Source of the DNA: Hohaiivirga sp031546825
GTDB taxonomy: Bacteria > Pseudomonadota > Alphaproteobacteria > Rhizobiales > Beijerinckiaceae
Direction: 5' to 3'
NCBI GenBank assembly: GCA_031546825.1
Contig: JAVBJU010000030.1
Location: 1 to 64,000, forward strand
Length of the DNA: 64,000 nt
The position numbers were made by a program, and so were the translations under genes. Shown here piece by piece: positions 51,583-60,678 of this stretch; position 1 is the stretch's first letter, and each line of letters begins with the position of its first letter. The notes under the pieces are model-generated. The model saw only the letters and a program-made list of their open reading frames with translations, was not told the origin of the DNA and made no database searches.

Positions 51583-51792
51583 TTACGGGTGCACCGGGGT
51601 CATGCATTTTTGGTCAGACCAGATGCTTGCGTCCGCCATGGCACAGCGCTATAAAGCCCATCTGGCCTTACCAATATGGCCGCAAAGAATGACGCTTCCG
51701 CCGTGATTTCCGCTCCAACGCTGGAACCACATTCGGGCAGGCATGCGTTTACTGTGAGACACGACGTATTTCGATGGAAAGGGAATTTGGCT

Positions 51793-52848
51793 ATGAAGAT
51801 GACGTTTCGCTGGTATGGGGATTCTGACCCGGTCACGCTGCAAAATATCCGCCAGATTCCCGGCATGTATGGCATCGTTTCCGCGGTTTACGACATTCCG
51901 GTTGGCGAAGTTTGGCCGGTTGAAAACATCCGCGCCCTCAAAGCCAAAGTCGAGGCCCACGCCCTCACGCTTGAAGTCATCGAAAGCGTTCCGGTTCACG
52001 AGGACATCAAGCTCGGCAAACCGAGCCGCGACCGCCTGATTGAGAATTATTGCCAGTCCATCAAGAACCTCGCGCAATGCGGCATCAAGGTGATCTGCTA
52101 CAACTTCATGCCTGTGTTTGACTGGACCCGTACCGACCTGGAACGCAAGGCGGCGGACGGCTCCAATTCACTCGCTTTTGAGGCGGCAGTGGCCGACCGC
52201 ATCGACGTGTCCAAAGGCATCTCACTGCCGGGCTGGGATGCCAGCTACAAGCCGGAAGAGCTGCAAGCCCTGCTCAACGATTACAAGTCGGTTGGTGACA
52301 AGGAGCTGTTCGCCAATCTCGAATATTTCCTCAAGAAGATCATCCCGGTTGCCTCGCAAGCTGGTATCCTGATGGCCATTCACCCCGATGACCCACCGCG
52401 CCCGATTTTCGGCCTGCCGCGCATCGTCAAGAACCGCGATGACCTCAACAAGATTCTGGCCATCATCGACACCCCTGCCAATGGCCTGACCTTCTGCACC
52501 GGCTCCATGGGCGCCGACCTCAACAACGACTGCGTCGCCATGGTGCGCGAATTTTCGGCCCGCAAACGCATTCACTTCGCCCATCTGCGCAATGTGAAGA
52601 CCAACGCCGCGGGTGATTTCTACGAGAGCCAGCACCTTTCCTCAGACGGCTCCGTCGACATGGGTGAAGTGGTGCGCGCCTATTATGAGACCGGCTTCGA
52701 TGGTTATTACCGCCCCGACCACGGCCGCATGATCTGGGGCGAAACCGGCAAGCCCGGCTATGGCCTTTATGATCGGGCGCTCGGCGCGGTTTATCTCAAT
52801 GGTTTGTGGGAAGGCATCGCCAAGACCCACAAAGCCACCAAGAAATAA
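51793..52848 (+). CDS. uxuA: Mannonate dehydratase
   Basis: 351 aa TIM-barrel enzyme that dehydrates D-mannonate to 2-dehydro-3-deoxygluconate in hexuronate catabolism. Typical UxuA marks are the N-terminal MTFRWYGDSDPVTL and IRQIPGMYGIVSAVYDIP segments and the FCTGSMGADLNND motif near 235 (a Cys/Gly-rich metal-site loop). The ATG at 51793 has AAAGGGAA upstream and aligns with the family; the frame is open further upstream without support. It leads the cluster uxuA-SDR. Confidence 0.92.
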   Translation: MKMTFRWYGDSDPVTLQNIRQIPGMYGIVSAVYDIPVGEVWPVENIRALKAKVEAHALTLEVIESVPVHEDIKLGKPSRDRLIENYCQSIKNLAQCGIKVICYNFMPVFDWTRTDLERKAADGSNSLAFEAAVADRIDVSKGISLPGWDASYKPEELQALLNDYKSVGDKELFANLEYFLKKIIPVASQAGILMAIHPDDPPRPIFGLPRIVKNRDDLNKILAIIDTPANGLTFCTGSMGADLNNDCVAMVREFSARKRIHFAHLRNVKTNAAGDFYESQHLSSDGSVDMGEVVRAYYETGFDGYYRPDHGRMIWGETGKPGYGLYDRALGAVYLNGLWEGIAKTHKATKK

Positions 52849-52858
52849 GGACAGCGCC

Positions 52859-53713
52859 ATGCAGCTTCCCTTTGATATCGACCTTAAGGGCAAGACCGTC
52901 GTCGTCACTGGCGGCGGCGGGGTGCTCTGCGCGGAGTTCGCCACGGCGCTCGCCGCGTGTGGTGCGAAAATTGCTGTGCTCGACCTCAATGGCGAGAACG
53001 CCGAAAAGGTAGCAAAAGCAATCCGTGACACGGGAGCCGAAGCCATTGGCCTCAAAGCGAATGTGCTGGAGCGCGCCTCGCTGGAAGAAGCTGCGGCGAC
53101 CGTGCTGGCTAAGCTCGGCCCGTGCGATCTCCTGCTCAATGGTGCCGGCGGAAACCACCCCAAAGGCACCACCACAAAAGACCAGTTCGAGGAAGGGGAT
53201 CTGGGCGACCCCGATTTGAAAACCTTCTTCGATCTTGATCCCGACAGCGTCGGCTTTGTGTTTAACCTGAATTTCCTCGGCACATTGCTGCCGACCCAGG
53301 TTTTCGCGCGGCAGATGATTGGCCGGAAGGGCTGCTCGATCATCAATATCTCGTCGATGAATGCCTTCAAGCCGCTCACCCGCATTCCCGCCTATAGCGG
53401 CGCGAAGGCAGCGGTGAGCAACTTCACGCAATGGCTTGCGGTGCATTTCGCCAAGGCGGGCATCCGCGTCAATGCGATTGCCCCCGGCTTCTTCATCACC
53501 CAGCAGAACCATGCGCTGCTGATTGATGCCAAGACCGGGGCGTTCACGGCGCGGGCGAAGAAGATTGTCGACCACACCCCCATGGGCCGCTTCGGCGAGT
53601 CGCATGAATTGGTCGGAACACTGCTGTTCCTCGCCAGCGAGCCGGCCTCCGGCTTCGTCAACGGCGTGGTGCTGCCGGTCGATGGCGGTTTCGCCGCGTA
53701 TTCGGGCGTGTGA
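52859..53713 (+). CDS. SDR oxidoreductase, probable D-mannonate oxidoreductase (UxuB-like)
   Basis: 284 aa short-chain dehydrogenase with TGGGGVLC (nucleotide binding, about 18-25), NGAGGNHP near 98 and YSGAK (active-site Tyr/Lys) near 181. It resembles the SDR-type fructuronate reductase (YjmF) of bacilli, which produces D-mannonate from fructuronate. Adjacent uxuA, 10 bases upstream, makes the next step, so the two together convert fructuronate to 2-dehydro-3-deoxygluconate. The ATG at 52859 fits; upstream frame is the uxuA shadow. Confidence 0.85.
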   Translation: MQLPFDIDLKGKTVVVTGGGGVLCAEFATALAACGAKIAVLDLNGENAEKVAKAIRDTGAEAIGLKANVLERASLEEAAATVLAKLGPCDLLLNGAGGNHPKGTTTKDQFEEGDLGDPDLKTFFDLDPDSVGFVFNLNFLGTLLPTQVFARQMIGRKGCSIINISSMNAFKPLTRIPAYSGAKAAVSNFTQWLAVHFAKAGIRVNAIAPGFFITQQNHALLIDAKTGAFTARAKKIVDHTPMGRFGESHELVGTLLFLASEPASGFVNGVVLPVDGGFAAYSGV

Positions 53714-53859
53714 TCCTTTTCGGGCATCTTTGTTCCTGATGCTTCCCTTCACGCCGTGTGTCTGAATTTTTCAGCACACGGCGTTTTTATATCAATTGGC
53801 TTGGCATTGCTGCGCCGCCATCTTTAGGATCAACTGCAAGCACCGCCAACAGGATGGAT

Positions 53860-54930
53860 ATGATGGCTCAAAAAGCTCTTGGCTTCGGACTAATCGGCAC
53901 CGGCATGATCGCCAGTTTTCACGCCAAGGCCATCAAAGCCCTGGAAGAAAAACATAATATCCGCCTCGTCGGCGTCGCGGCTCGCGCGCTTGAGAAAGCC
54001 AATGATTTTGCCAAGTGCCATCAGGTGTCGTTTGCGACCGACAAGGTGGAAGAACTCGTTGCCCGGCCGGATATCGATGTTGTCTGCATTCTCACGCCAA
54101 GCGGCGCGCACCTCGAACCCGCATTGGCGGCCATCGCGGCTGGCAAAAACGTGATTATCGAAAAGCCTCTGGAAATCACGACAGCCCGTGTCGATCAAAT
54201 CCTCGCCACGGCAAAGGCGGCGAATGTCAAGGTTGGGGCCATTTTCCAGGCGCGGTTCAGCAAGGGCGCGCGGCTGGTGAAGCAGGCCCTTGATGCTGGA
54301 CGCCTCGGCCCACTGGTTCTGTGCTCGGCCTATGTGAAGTGGCATCGGTCCGACGCCTATTACACCGGATGGAAAGGAACACTCGCACTTGATGGTGGGG
54401 GCGCGGTCATCAACCAGTCGATCCACGCCATCGACCTGTTGCAATGGCTCGTCGGCATGCCATCTGAAGTGTTTTCATGGAAAACGCGCGCTGTTCATAA
54501 GAAGATTGAGGCGGAAGACACCGCCGTCGCCAGCCTGCGCTTTCCCCATGGTGCGCTCGGCAGCATCGAGGCCACCACCGCAACCTGGCCCGGCTGGGAA
54601 CGGCGCATCGATATCTGTGGCCAACACGGCTCAGTGGCAATTGAAGACGACCGCATTGTGCATTGGGATTTTGCCACCCCCCTTCCCGAAGACGACGCCA
54701 TTCGCGCCAGCATCGGCCAGCAAGGAGCCGGATCAGGTGCCAGCGCACCGGATCAGATCAGCTTTGAAGGCCATAAGCAGCAGATCGAAGAAATGGTTCT
54801 ATCCATCCGCAACGGCACCCCACTGAGCGTCGATGGCCATCAGGCCCGCAACGCGGTGGCGCTGATTGAAGCGATGTATCAATCGGCGGAAAGCGAGATG
54901 GCAGTTGGTGTCGAGGACTTTGTAGAATGA
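53860..54930 (+). CDS. Gfo/Idh/MocA family oxidoreductase
   Basis: 356 aa NAD(P)-dependent sugar or sugar-acid dehydrogenase. The N-terminal Rossmann motif is GLIGTGMIASFHAKAI (about 9-24). EKPLEIT with the conserved Glu-Lys-Pro is near 98, and a GGGAVINQSIHAIDLL motif with the catalytic His is near 187. It lies about 150 bases downstream of the uxuB-like gene and probably belongs to the same sugar-acid pathway. Several ATGs are clustered; I chose 53860 with AGGATGG before it, and 53854 or 53863 are equally possible. Confidence 0.88.
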   Translation: MMAQKALGFGLIGTGMIASFHAKAIKALEEKHNIRLVGVAARALEKANDFAKCHQVSFATDKVEELVARPDIDVVCILTPSGAHLEPALAAIAAGKNVIIEKPLEITTARVDQILATAKAANVKVGAIFQARFSKGARLVKQALDAGRLGPLVLCSAYVKWHRSDAYYTGWKGTLALDGGGAVINQSIHAIDLLQWLVGMPSEVFSWKTRAVHKKIEAEDTAVASLRFPHGALGSIEATTATWPGWERRIDICGQHGSVAIEDDRIVHWDFATPLPEDDAIRASIGQQGAGSGASAPDQISFEGHKQQIEEMVLSIRNGTPLSVDGHQARNAVALIEAMYQSAESEMAVGVEDFVE

Positions 54931-55053
54931 CTTGCTAAGGCCTGTCTCATTTTAGTTGATAATGATCTGGCATGGAGCACAATCTGTGTTCGTGACAACG
55001 GCAGGTTGAGCAGATAGTTTGCCCCATACTTCCAAAGTGAAAGCCCTCCTTTC

Positions 55054-55500
55054 ATGAGTTCAGAATCCAACACAATCGCTTTCAAGAAAGAGATATCTCT
55101 CGCAATTAGGCAGAACATGGATGCGCAACGCGCAGCTATTGCTCAACTTGTGGCTCGGCACTTTCCATCTGAAACTATTGGGCCAGGGCAGAAGAGCTTC
55201 ATTCTGCTGCAAAAGATTTTGGATGCAAAGCTCATTTCCAGACAGCAAACATGGGAACTGCAGGCACTCGGCGTCATTTTTGGTGACGCGCTCATCAACT
55301 TCATCGACGGTTTGGCTTGGTGGGAGGTAACGGACCAATATGGAACCGACGCGGTCTTGCGCTACCGAGAAACAACCGTGCAGTTGAGCGCTGTGACTAT
55401 GATATCAAAGCGGATTGAGGACGGCGAAGAAGTAGATATTTTACATATTGCTAACTGGCTGAAAAATTTCATCGAAGCGAAAAAAGACGAATACCAATAA
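55054..55500 (+). CDS. DUF3806-like protein
   Basis: 148 aa, probably cytosolic. The central GVIFGDALINFIDGLAWWEVTDQYGTD (split here as GVIFGDALINFIDGLAWW and EVTDQYGTD) and the following ALRYRETTVQLSAVTMISKR-type stretch (AVTMISKRIEDGEEVDI) look like the DUF3806 family, which is often found among accessory or polymorphic-toxin immunity-like genes. It is slightly AT-rich relative to the genes on both sides. Family function is unknown and the assignment is by pattern. Confidence 0.65.
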   Translation: MSSESNTIAFKKEISLAIRQNMDAQRAAIAQLVARHFPSETIGPGQKSFILLQKILDAKLISRQQTWELQALGVIFGDALINFIDGLAWWEVTDQYGTDAVLRYRETTVQLSAVTMISKRIEDGEEVDILHIANWLKNFIEAKKDEYQ

Positions 55501-55506
55501 ACTGCC

Positions 55507-56304
55507 ATGCTCATCCCCCTCACCCATCCCGATGATCCGCGCATTGAACCCTATCGCGCCGTGCAGGAACGCGACCTGACCGGGCGGCAGGGGCGGTTTA
55601 TTGCTGAGGGTGAGGTGGTGCTCAATGTGCTGCTGCATTCGCCTTATGCGGTCGAAAGTCTGTTGATTTCCGAGAAACAGCTTGGTTTTCTTGACCGTGC
55701 CGGAGTTGCCGTGCCGGATGATGTGCCGGTTTATGTGGCAGAGCAGAAGGTGATGGATGCCATTGTTGGCTTTCACATCCATCGTGGACTGTTAGCCGTT
55801 GGCCGCAAGCAGACAGAGCGGAGTGCCACAGAGCTTCTCTCTAACCTGCCCGCGCAAACGCTGGCGCTGGGCCTTGTTGGCCTCAGCAACCATGACAACA
55901 TCGGCGGAATTTTTCGCAATGCTGCGGCGTTCGGCGCGGGGGCCGTGCTGCTTGACGACACCTGTTGTGATCCGCTCTATCGCAAGGCATTGCGCGTGTC
56001 GGTTGGCGGGGTTTTGCGCGTGCCGTTTGTTCGTTCAGGCACAGCGGAAGAGATGATCTGTGCTTTCCGGGCCAATGGCTTCTCGATTTTGGCGCTGAGC
56101 CCCAGGGGCGACAAGGATATGCGGGAGCTTGCTCCGCGTCCCGGTCGCACCGCACTGCTTCTCGGGGCCGAAGGGCCAGGATTGCCCGAAGAAATCCTTG
56201 AATGCGTCGAGACTGTCCGCATTCCCATGGCGGGTGCGTTTGATTCTCTCAACGTCGCCACCACGAGCGGCATCGCACTCCATCAACTGCGCCTGACGCC
56301 TTAA
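55507..56304 (+). CDS. TrmH/SpoU family RNA methyltransferase
   Basis: 265 aa SPOUT methyltransferase with a short N-terminal substrate-binding domain. Motif 1 is NHDNIGGIFRNAAAFGA (about 128-144), motif 2 LLLGAEGPGLPEEIL (about 218-232), and motif 3 IPMAGAFDSLNVATTSGIAL near 240, the trefoil-knot SAM site. Members 2'-O-methylate tRNA or rRNA; the target nucleotide cannot be told here. It lies 6 bases after the DUF3806-like gene, possibly co-transcribed. Confidence 0.92.
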   Translation: MLIPLTHPDDPRIEPYRAVQERDLTGRQGRFIAEGEVVLNVLLHSPYAVESLLISEKQLGFLDRAGVAVPDDVPVYVAEQKVMDAIVGFHIHRGLLAVGRKQTERSATELLSNLPAQTLALGLVGLSNHDNIGGIFRNAAAFGAGAVLLDDTCCDPLYRKALRVSVGGVLRVPFVRSGTAEEMICAFRANGFSILALSPRGDKDMRELAPRPGRTALLLGAEGPGLPEEILECVETVRIPMAGAFDSLNVATTSGIALHQLRLTP

Positions 56305-56346
56305 AAATAATTCAAGTTTTTCATCCTCCTCCGGAAGGAATGTCTG

Positions 56347-57216
56347 ATGTCCCATGCCCCAAGCAACCACGGGTTTTTCCGCTACCAGATCGGTGACGTA
56401 AACCTGACTGCGCTCCACGATGGCCTCAATCGCCGCCCACTCGACGGCCTTCTGCGCAACGCCAGTGTCGCGGAGGCTGAGGTAGCATTGGCTGAAGCTG
56501 GCTTGCCAACCGATGCGCTGCCCATCACATTCACGCCCCTAGTCATCGAAAATAGCGGCGAATTGACGCTCATTGATACCGGTAACGGCGACATGGGCTC
56601 AGAGACAAACGGTTTCATGCTGGAAAATCTCAAGGCCGCCGGATACGCACCCACAGATATCAAAAACGTCGTTATCAGCCATTTTCACGGCGACCACATC
56701 AACGGGTTGCGCAGCAAAAACGGCTTCGAGAACTTCCCCCATGCCCGCATTCTGGTACCGGATGCGGAGTGGCAGTTCTGGATGGAAGAAGCGCCAGTCA
56801 AAGGGCTGGAAGGCATGGCAGCAACCCAGCAGAAAAACGCCGAGCGGGTATTCCTGCCGATGCATGATCGCGTGGAAAAATTCAGCTCTGGCGATGAGAT
56901 AGTGCCGGGCTTGACAGCGCTCGCCGCTCCTGGTCACACGCCGGGGCACAGTGCTTTTCAACTGCGCTCGGCAGACACCAAACTGCTGATTTTGTCAGAC
57001 ATCATCAACCACCCGGCATTGTTTGCGCGCCACCCCGACTGGTCACCCACTTTCGACATTCTTCCTGAACTTGCCGTCACCACCCGCAAGAAGTTTCTGG
57101 GGCTTGCCGAAGCCAAAAAAACGCAGGTCGCGTTCTTCCATGCGCCTTTCCCGGCAACGGGCTTCATTGAGAAAGCGCAAGGTGGTTTTCGATTTATACC
57201 GATTGGGAAGAACTAA
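56347..57216 (+). CDS. MBL-fold metallo-hydrolase
   Basis: 289 aa cytosolic metallo-beta-lactamase superfamily enzyme. The metal motif HFHGDH (about 114-119) is present, followed by the Zn-bridging and second-site residues in APGHTPGHS (about 196-204) and LILSDIINHPA near 218. No signal peptide, unlike the MBL gene at 20.7 kb. Substrate unknown; the size and motif order fit lactonase-like or persulfide-dioxygenase-like subfamilies. It follows the methyltransferase gene by about 40 bases. Confidence 0.85.
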   Translation: MSHAPSNHGFFRYQIGDVNLTALHDGLNRRPLDGLLRNASVAEAEVALAEAGLPTDALPITFTPLVIENSGELTLIDTGNGDMGSETNGFMLENLKAAGYAPTDIKNVVISHFHGDHINGLRSKNGFENFPHARILVPDAEWQFWMEEAPVKGLEGMAATQQKNAERVFLPMHDRVEKFSSGDEIVPGLTALAAPGHTPGHSAFQLRSADTKLLILSDIINHPALFARHPDWSPTFDILPELAVTTRKKFLGLAEAKKTQVAFFHAPFPATGFIEKAQGGFRFIPIGKN

Positions 57217-57314
57217 GCAGTCCTCTTTTGGTGCAAGGTGGAGTAATATAAGGAATGCAGGCGAGGTGTTCGCTTTCGGGTGACACACGCATCTGCAATT
57301 CAGGAAGGACTACG

Positions 57315-58085
57315 GTGCAGCAGTTTCAAAAGGTCGCGTTCACTGCCAGTGCCGCACCGCAAGCGCAGCAAGCCCTTGTGGAATTGAAAAAACTTTACCC
57401 ATCGGTGGACCCGGATGAAGCCGATGTGATCGTCGCCATCGGCGGAGATGGCGAGATGCTGCGTGGACTCCATCAATATATGGGCACCGCCAAGCCGATC
57501 TTCGGCATGAACAAGGGCTCGGTTGGGTTTCTCATGAATGAGTACCGAACCGATAATCTGCTGGAACGCCTCGAAGCCGCGCACCGCTCTGTCACTCATC
57601 CGCTTCTGATGGTTGCATGGGATATCCAGAACCACTCCCACACCGCCCGCGCGATCAACGAAGTCTCGATGCTGCGCCAGACCTATCAGGCGGCGAAGCT
57701 CGCGATTTCCATTGATGGACGCGAACGGCTTCCAGAGCTGATTGCTGACGGGATGCTGGTGGCTACCCCCATCGGCTCGTCGGCCTATAACCTTTCGGTC
57801 GATGGGCCGATCCTGCCATTGAGTTCGCCTCTGCTGGCGCTCACGCCCATCTCCGCATTCCGCCCCCGCCGCTGGCGCGGGGCATTGCTGCCAGACAATG
57901 TCAAAATCGTCATCAATGTGTGCGAACCGGAAACGCGCCTTGTCAGCGCCGTCGCCGACCATACCGAGATCAATGCCGTTTCGTCCGTGGAAATCTCCAT
58001 GGACCAAACCGTCGATCTCGTCATGTTGCATGACCCGAACCACAGTCTCGACGAACGCATCGTTGCCGAGCAATTCGGAAGCTAA
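57315..58085 (+). CDS. nadK: NAD kinase
   Basis: 256 aa, phosphorylates NAD to NADP. The catalytic GGDG motif is at 43-46, NEVSML near 115, and a DGMLVATPIGSSAYNLS stretch near 145 completes the NAD-binding site. The start is GTG at 57315 with AGGAAGGA at ideal distance; no ATG in the correct position exists and the upstream frame is not conserved. Length matches rhizobial NadK. It is followed by a CitE-like gene 12 bases downstream. Confidence 0.95.
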   Translation: MQQFQKVAFTASAAPQAQQALVELKKLYPSVDPDEADVIVAIGGDGEMLRGLHQYMGTAKPIFGMNKGSVGFLMNEYRTDNLLERLEAAHRSVTHPLLMVAWDIQNHSHTARAINEVSMLRQTYQAAKLAISIDGRERLPELIADGMLVATPIGSSAYNLSVDGPILPLSSPLLALTPISAFRPRRWRGALLPDNVKIVINVCEPETRLVSAVADHTEINAVSSVEISMDQTVDLVMLHDPNHSLDERIVAEQFGS

Positions 58086-58097
58086 GGGCCACGCGCC

Positions 58098-58841
58098 ATG
58101 ATGGAACCATTCCGCTCCCTCCTCCTCGTTTCCCCCCATGAAACGGAACTGCTCGAGCGCGCCTATTCCTGCGGCGCAGATTGCATTGTGCTTGATCTGA
58201 TGGGGTGCAGCATCGAAGGCTGCAAAGGCAAAGGCTTCAACTGCGTTGCTCTGAAAGACACCATTGCCGATGCCCTCAAGAAAAGCGCATCACACTCAAA
58301 GCTGTTTGTCCGCGCCAGCCATCCGGCAACCGGACGCACGGAAGTGGAATTGCGATGCGTGATGTCCATCAAGCCAGAGGGCGTTCTTCTGCCGTCCTCG
58401 GTTGGCCAGCAGGATATCGCCAGTCTGTCCGCGCTGTTGTCAGTCATTGAAGCACAATACGGTATGGAGGACGGCACGACGCGCATTCTCGCCGTATCCG
58501 GGGAAACCTCGGCAGGCGTGCTTGCGTCCACCGGGTTTTCGCCAGCCTCCGGCCATCCTCCATTGAAGCGGCTCTATGGACTGTCCTGGGATGAAATCGC
58601 CCTGTCGTCGGAACTCGGGAGCGAAGGCTACGGCTTGCCGCGGGATGTCGCCGGTTTCGCACGTTCCATGACACTGATGGCTGCGCGCGCCGCCAAGGTA
58701 TTTGCCTTCGACACCCCATCATTGAGCGCCGACGCCGCAACTTTCCGCAGGGAATGCCAGGTCGCGATGGCCGCAGGCTACGAAGGCAAAATCGCCCTCT
58801 ACCCGGATCAGGTGCCTGTGATCAATGAAATTTTTGCCTGA
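58098..58841 (+). CDS. Degenerate CitE-like (HpcH/HpaI aldolase family) protein
   Basis: 247 aa, with the barrel layout of the citrate lyase beta/HpcH aldolase family (RSLLLVS start, IVLDL near 36, ILAVSGETSAGV near 135, GKIALYPDQV near 232). However, the family DLED motif reads DLMG, the Lys of the LPK motif is absent (VLLPSS), and the IHP motif reads LYP. These are substitutions at metal- and substrate-contacting positions, so the protein is probably not an active citramalyl/malyl-CoA-type lyase. It may have another activity. It is immediately downstream of nadK, likely co-transcribed, and followed by a repeat element. Confidence 0.75.
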   Translation: MMEPFRSLLLVSPHETELLERAYSCGADCIVLDLMGCSIEGCKGKGFNCVALKDTIADALKKSASHSKLFVRASHPATGRTEVELRCVMSIKPEGVLLPSSVGQQDIASLSALLSVIEAQYGMEDGTTRILAVSGETSAGVLASTGFSPASGHPPLKRLYGLSWDEIALSSELGSEGYGLPRDVAGFARSMTLMAARAAKVFAFDTPSLSADAATFRRECQVAMAAGYEGKIALYPDQVPVINEIFA

Positions 58842-58854
58842 GGTTTATCGCTCT

Positions 58855-58915
58855 AGATTCTTTGATGTCGTAACGCTTTACGTTTAACCGGCGATCCACT
58901 TAAAACGCGCGTTAC
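58855..58915. repeat. Dispersed mosaic palindromic repeat, copy C
   Basis: 61 bases matching copy B (41846-41906) with 4 differences, with the GTAACGC ... GCGTTAC arms. It lies between convergent genes, and its last bases encode the ribE stop codon (58912-58914). Confidence 0.85.
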
Positions 58916-59529
58916 TCCAAAAGCCGCGCCGCATAGCGCGCCATCAGGTCAACCTCGACATTGATCCGGTCACCTTCCTTACGCTCACCCCAGGTGGTGG
59001 CGGTCAGCGTGTGCGGAATGATCAGTACCGCAAGCGTATCGCCCTCGGCGCGATTGACTGTCAATGAGGTGCCATCAAGACAGACCGACCCCTTCGCCGC
59101 AATGAAACGCGCCAAGTCATGCGGCACGGCAATCACGAACTCGGCTGTCTCGCCCCACGGATTGTCGGCACCCGTCACAACGCGGTGCGACACGATGGTG
59201 CCAACGTCATCGACGTGACCCGTGACCATATGACCACCCAGCTCATCGCCGATTTTAAGCGAGCGTTCCAAATTAACCCGGCGGCCAACGGTCCATTCGC
59301 TGACATTGGTTTTCGCCAAAGTCTCCGCCGCCGCATCCACTTCAAACCATGCCCCGCCCGGTCGCGCCCCGAAGGCGACCACTGTCAGGCACGGACCGCC
59401 GCAGGCGATAGATGCTCCCATCGCAATGGTATTCGCATCAAATGAGCATTCCAGGCGGATACGCCGCAACTTGTCCGTCTCAGTGACGGCAACAACGGTG
59501 CCCATATCCGAAACCAGTCCGGTGAACAT
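58912..59529 (-). CDS. ribE: Riboflavin synthase alpha chain
   Basis: 205 aa enzyme dismutating two lumazines to riboflavin. It has two homologous lumazine-binding halves: MFTGLVSDMGTV at the start with ACGGPCLTVV, and VTGHVDDVGTI with SVCLDGTSLTVN. The ATG directly abuts the ribD stop (TAA-ATG), which gives coupled translation. Its 3' end runs into repeat copy C. Most alphaproteobacteria call this gene ribC or ribE. Confidence 0.95.
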   Translation of the reverse strand: MFTGLVSDMGTVVAVTETDKLRRIRLECSFDANTIAMGASIACGGPCLTVVAFGARPGGAWFEVDAAAETLAKTNVSEWTVGRRVNLERSLKIGDELGGHMVTGHVDDVGTIVSHRVVTGADNPWGETAEFVIAVPHDLARFIAAKGSVCLDGTSLTVNRAEGDTLAVLIIPHTLTATTWGERKEGDRINVEVDLMARYAARLLE

Positions 59530-60678
59530 TTACCTTACCCTCTCATAAAACGAGAATTCGTCGCGCCCGGCCCATTCGGTTGTTCTGAGGCGGAAATCAT
59601 GGGTGAGCTTGTGCTCCAGCGATGGCGACAGCGCCGGCAGTCCCGGCGCGCCATAGGGATCTGCCCCAGTCACAAGGATAATCTTGTCGGCGAGATCGCA
59701 TTCAGCGATAGCGGCAGCGAGCGTTGGCCCGCCTTCGCAAAGCACCACTGAAATCCCCCGCTCCGCCAGCCGGTGCATCGCCTCAACCGGGTCGAGAATA
59801 CCGTCAGTACGGGAAGCAACCCGCAGCACATCCACGCCGGCATCGCGCAGGCGCGCTTCCTTGACCCGATCGGCTTCCGCAGTTGTCACCACCCATGTGG
59901 GCATGGTCACGGCTGTTTTCACCATTTGCAGATCGGGGTTGATCCGCAGAAAACTATCGAAAACAACGCGCACCGGCGAACGGTGCTCCATCCCGGGCAG
60001 ACGCACACCAAGATGCGGATCATCGGCATTGGCAGTAGAAACACCAATAAGGATGGCGTCGGAATGGGCGCGGATCAAATGGGTGCGGGCATTGGCTGCA
60101 TCACCCGTAATGATCAGCCGCTTTTGCGGATCACCACTGCCAGCAAAGCCGTCGCGGGTGCGGGCCATTTTCAGCGTGATCGCAGGCCGCTTCAGGACAA
60201 CGCGCCTGAGGTGCCCGCGATGCAACCGCTCGGCATCTTCCGCGAGCACGCCGTGATGCACCGCAATGCCTGCGTCCCGCAGCCTGGCAAAGCCCTGGCC
60301 GGCCACGCGGGTATCAGGGTCGAGAATACCGGCGACCACCCGGCTGACGCCAGAGGCCACAACCGCGTTGGCGCAAGGCGTATCACGCCCGATATGGGCG
60401 CAGGGTTCCAGCGTGACGTAAAGCGTTGCGCCGCGCGCCGCCTCACCTGCCGCCTCCAGCGCCACGCGCTCGGCGTGCGGCCGCCCGCCACGCGCCGTGA
60501 TGCCCTCAGATATAATCACCGGCCCATCCGGGGTTTCGCGCACCAGCACTGCGCCAACCGAAGGATTGGGCCAGGTCATTCCGAGATGGCGGTAACCAAT
60601 GGCAAGCGCCCGCGCCATGAAATGCCGGTCGGCATCATGGGCTTCATCGTTGGGGCTGGGCTGTGCCTGTTTCGCCAT
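59530..60678 (-). CDS. ribD: Riboflavin biosynthesis deaminase/reductase RibD
   Basis: 382 aa bifunctional enzyme. The N-terminal zinc deaminase domain has His68 and Glu70 (HAERVAL), Cys93 and Cys102 (EPCAHIGRDTPCAN); the C-terminal NADPH reductase domain begins near 165 (RDGFAGSG). The ATG at 60678 shares a base with the nrdR stop (TGATG), so translation is coupled. It follows nrdR and precedes ribE. Confidence 0.95.
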   Translation of the reverse strand: MAKQAQPSPNDEAHDADRHFMARALAIGYRHLGMTWPNPSVGAVLVRETPDGPVIISEGITARGGRPHAERVALEAAGEAARGATLYVTLEPCAHIGRDTPCANAVVASGVSRVVAGILDPDTRVAGQGFARLRDAGIAVHHGVLAEDAERLHRGHLRRVVLKRPAITLKMARTRDGFAGSGDPQKRLIITGDAANARTHLIRAHSDAILIGVSTANADDPHLGVRLPGMEHRSPVRVVFDSFLRINPDLQMVKTAVTMPTWVVTTAEADRVKEARLRDAGVDVLRVASRTDGILDPVEAMHRLAERGISVVLCEGGPTLAAAIAECDLADKIILVTGADPYGAPGLPALSPSLEHKLTHDFRLRTTEWAGRDEFSFYERVR

